Below, piece after piece: positions 62,019-64,000 of a DNA stretch of 64,000 nt. A program made the position numbers and the translations under genes. Under the pieces are notes generated by a model. That model searched no databases and was not told where the DNA came from. It was given only the letters and a program-made list of their open reading frames with translations. Within the stretch, counting starts at the first letter, position 1; each line of letters begins with the position of its first letter. Origin of the DNA: Candidatus Chlorohelix allophototropha (lineage in GTDB: Bacteria; Chloroflexota; Chloroflexia; Chloroheliales; Chloroheliaceae); NCBI RefSeq assembly GCF_030389965.1, contig NZ_CP128399.1, forward strand, positions 1,240,001-1,304,000. Reading direction: 5' to 3'.

Positions 62019-62108
62019 ATTTGCTGGTAACTGGCTACAAACTGTCATTCTTTTGTAAGTTCCGATACGGGTTTCTATTTCCTATAGCCCCGTTTATCTA
62101 AACGTCAA

Positions 62109-62115
62109 GGTTAGT
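62109..62115 (+). repeat. Right target-site duplication of the IS element
   Basis: GGTTAGT immediately after the right terminal repeat, equal to 60604-60610. Confidence 0.85.
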
Positions 62116-62290
62116 AACGCCCTTCTCTAAATGAGTAAAGGATGAATTGACTGTTTACAATAGTCGGAAACCATGATAAAAAGCACAAAATTGTAAGAGA
62201 TGACCACCTTGCGTGGGCGTGTTATAATGTAAAATGACATGACATAACATGTGTTTGCCATTAGCTGCAAATTCCGAAAGGTGGAAATCA

Positions 62291-63490
62291 TTGACTACCG
62301 GCAATTCCTCCAAGCAACTGCAAGAAGGCATCCAGAAGGTTAAAGATGGAAGCCTCGAAGAGGCTTATAACATTTTCAGAAAATTAACCGACAAGGACCC
62401 CAACAACGAGTTTGCGTGGATATGGCTTGCTACTACCTCTACCAATCCGGCAGAGAAACGCAGCGCACTCGGACATGCTCTAGATATTAATCCGAATAGC
62501 AGCCACGCCAAAGATGCTTTGCGCGAACTCGATATGAAAATGCGTTCAGCGCAAACTGTCGAAACCCCATATGCCCTCCCCCCATTGCCGGATAACCCGC
62601 CAATCGGTATCCCTCCCGAAAATGATGACCCGCTGGCAACTTTAAGGGCAACTCCCGGCAGCAATAAAAATAAGAAACAAAAGAAAACTGCTACCCCTAA
62701 AGTGAGTGGTAGGCAGCCCGGCAGGAGTGGTTCTCGCCGCTTCAGACTGGCAGTATTCGCTATCGCGGTTGCTATTTTGGTGCTGTCGATTGCTTTTGTG
62801 GTCACGCGCAACCCGCAAACTACTGAGACGGTTGCCACTGACGAGACCGCTACTCCTACAGCATCGGCAACCACAACCGTTGCCACGGTAACTACCACTG
62901 TACCAACTGAAACCACTGCGGTAGTAACCACTAACGCCCCAATTGAAACTGCTGCCACCACTACCCAAGCGGCTGTTCAAGCAACTACCGTTGTGGCAGG
63001 GCAAGCGGGTACAAGTGGGACAACCGCCGACCGAATTGATAAATTGGTGCTGGACAGTCGGAAAAGCGCGGATGCAGGTGATTTTAAAGCAGCAATTGCT
63101 TCTCTTAACGAGGCGCTAGGCATAGACCCGCGCAATATTCCGGCTAATTTTGAGCTTGGGTTAACCTATATGCGCGCCCCCGATGACCAATCGGTAGGTG
63201 GTGGCAATCGCTTTGAAGCAGCCACACAAGCTTTTAAACGTGTAACCGAACAAGCCCCGACTTGGGCAGGGGGCTGGGCTAGATACGGCGAGGCGCTTTC
63301 CGCACGTGGCGATGTGCCAGGGGCAATCAAGGCATTTGCACGCAGCCTTGAGCTTGACCCAAATGGATCTGAAAGATGGCTTGCGCTGGCAGTATTGTAT
63401 GAGCGCAATAACCAACAAGTTGAGGCAGGCTATGCCCGGCAGCGAGCGCAAGGCATCAATGCCACGCCTCCGCCGGGTGCGCCACGCTAA
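62291..63490 (+). CDS. Membrane-anchored TPR protein with Thr-rich linker
   Basis: 399 residues from TTG 62291, which has AGGTGG six bases upstream; ATG 62249 is a possible longer start. An N-terminal TPR pair (LQEGIQKVKDGSLEEAYNIF to LDINPNSSHAKDALREL, about 10-85), a basic stretch, one helix (about 157-180), a Thr/Ala/Val-rich stalk (about 183-250), and C-terminal TPR units (FKAAIASLNEALGIDPRN, PGAIKAFARSLELDPNG). The N-terminus should be cytosolic and the second TPR block outside. Function unknown. The insertion sequence ends about 180 bases upstream and may have displaced its promoter. Confidence 0.75.
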   Translation: MTTGNSSKQLQEGIQKVKDGSLEEAYNIFRKLTDKDPNNEFAWIWLATTSTNPAEKRSALGHALDINPNSSHAKDALRELDMKMRSAQTVETPYALPPLPDNPPIGIPPENDDPLATLRATPGSNKNKKQKKTATPKVSGRQPGRSGSRRFRLAVFAIAVAILVLSIAFVVTRNPQTTETVATDETATPTASATTTVATVTTTVPTETTAVVTTNAPIETAATTTQAAVQATTVVAGQAGTSGTTADRIDKLVLDSRKSADAGDFKAAIASLNEALGIDPRNIPANFELGLTYMRAPDDQSVGGGNRFEAATQAFKRVTEQAPTWAGGWARYGEALSARGDVPGAIKAFARSLELDPNGSERWLALAVLYERNNQQVEAGYARQRAQGINATPPPGAPR

Positions 63491-63570
63491 ATGTGTTTTT
63501 AGGCGCAGATTCTTATAACTTTATCAATTAATTTTCTCCGACAACCCGACAATCGAGGAGAAACACATAA

Positions 63571-64000
63571 ATGAATTTGAACACACAAGCTGAGCTTGAG
63601 AGCCGTTTCAAGCAGGGTGTTGACCTTGCAAAAAATGGCAATCAAGGCGAAGCTTATCGCATTTTCGTTGAAATTACCAAGCTACATCCTACCAACGAAC
63701 AGGCTTTGATATGGCGTGCTGCCGTTAGCGCCAACCCGGCTGAAACCCTAGCTTGTCTGGAACTGGTGCTGAAAATCAACCCGAACAACGAGCGCGCCAT
63801 AGCCGGACTGGAATGGGCAAAGCAGCGGATGAAAGCTGCAACATCTACTCCTGAAAATCCGGTAGTAGAACCCAATATAAAGCCTACAAATGTACAAAAC
63901 GAAACAAAAGCCGCCGACATTCCGTACAAAAGAAGTAGGTTTCAAAAGCAACAGGTAAAATTCATAACTCCTGAACCTGTATCCATTGAACGGGAAGTCA
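63571..64000 (+). CDS. TPR-type paralogue of the preceding gene, 3' end outside window
   Basis: Open to the last base, so partial. Starts ATG 63571 with GAGGAG about ten bases before. The first 75 residues (FKQGVDLAKNGNQGEAYRIF, then LKINPNNERAIAGLEWAKQRM) match the N-terminal TPR block of the gene at 62291, including the N-P-A-E-T/K step, so the two are tandem duplicates. A Pro/Thr/Lys-rich stretch follows. Whether it also has a helix and outer domain cannot be seen. Confidence 0.72.
   Translation, partial: MNLNTQAELESRFKQGVDLAKNGNQGEAYRIFVEITKLHPTNEQALIWRAAVSANPAETLACLELVLKINPNNERAIAGLEWAKQRMKAATSTPENPVVEPNIKPTNVQNETKAADIPYKRSRFQKQQVKFITPEPVSIEREV

Larger units (their letters stand above)
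60611..62108 (+). mobile_element. IS4-superfamily insertion sequence (IS701-like), complete
   Basis: 1498 bases. Perfect 17-bp terminal inverted repeats: TTGACGTTTAGATAAAC at 60611-60627 and its complement at 62092-62108. A 7-bp duplication GGTTAGT flanks both ends. One transposase gene fills the element. Intact ends, intact frame and exact duplication indicate a recent or still mobile insertion. Confidence 0.93.

Noticed and set aside
60618-62048. Minus-strand frame of 476 residues over the transposase
   Set aside because: Antisense to a clear DDE transposase and covering most of the element; composition has no recognisable domain.
1-64000. tRNA, rRNA or CRISPR features
   Set aside because: Read through the intergenic regions; no cloverleaf, TPsiC-like run or spaced repeats found.

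Overview
The window reads as a piece of a bacterial chromosome, most likely from a Chloroflexota (green non-sulfur lineage) member. This is inferred from the gene mix, the frequent TTG and GTG starts and the moderate GC, and no marker gene fixes it. It is nearly all protein-coding. I found no rRNA, tRNA or CRISPR array. One complete insertion sequence lies at 60611-62108.

Layout. 1-3150: an IpdAB/glutaconate-type CoA-transferase pair, an orphan beta-class adenine methyltransferase and an Hsp20. 3505-13450: a 12-gene respiratory cluster built round a cbb3-type (C-family) haem-copper oxidase subunit I. It holds two paralogous dihaem cytochromes that fuse CcoO-like and CcoP-like parts, a polytopic membrane protein, several one- or two-helix proteins, CcoS-like and FixH/YtkA-like accessory proteins, and a 729-residue protein made of three tandem copies of the last four helices of the oxidase subunit. 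This is the most unusual part of the window. 13700-28906: TatA, a CPBP protease, a GT87-like membrane glycosyltransferase, a HemG-like flavodoxin, an oligopeptide ABC transporter without its ATPases, a divergent FtsH, two repeat-containing membrane proteins, and a protein that joins a decayed cysteinyl-tRNA synthetase to a family 2 glycosyltransferase.

29037-33888 encodes a full pyruvate dehydrogenase complex (E1 alpha, E1 beta, E2, E3). At 39414-43022 there is also a single-chain pyruvate:ferredoxin/flavodoxin oxidoreductase, and at 47516-49456 an acetyl-CoA synthetase, so three routes to acetyl-CoA sit within 20 kb. Between and after them are SerB, PsuG, a secreted alpha/beta hydrolase, a Liv-type binding protein, peptide deformylase, an AlkA-type glycosylase, a DUF4268 nuclease-like protein and a DinB protein.

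50204-64000: two response regulators (LuxR type and HD-GYP type), a MoxR-DUF58-DUF4129 operon, a GH31 alpha-glycosidase facing a Nudix hydrolase and a xylulokinase (a likely xyloside utilisation group), the IS4-superfamily element with a 7-bp target duplication, and two related TPR proteins, the second running off the right edge.
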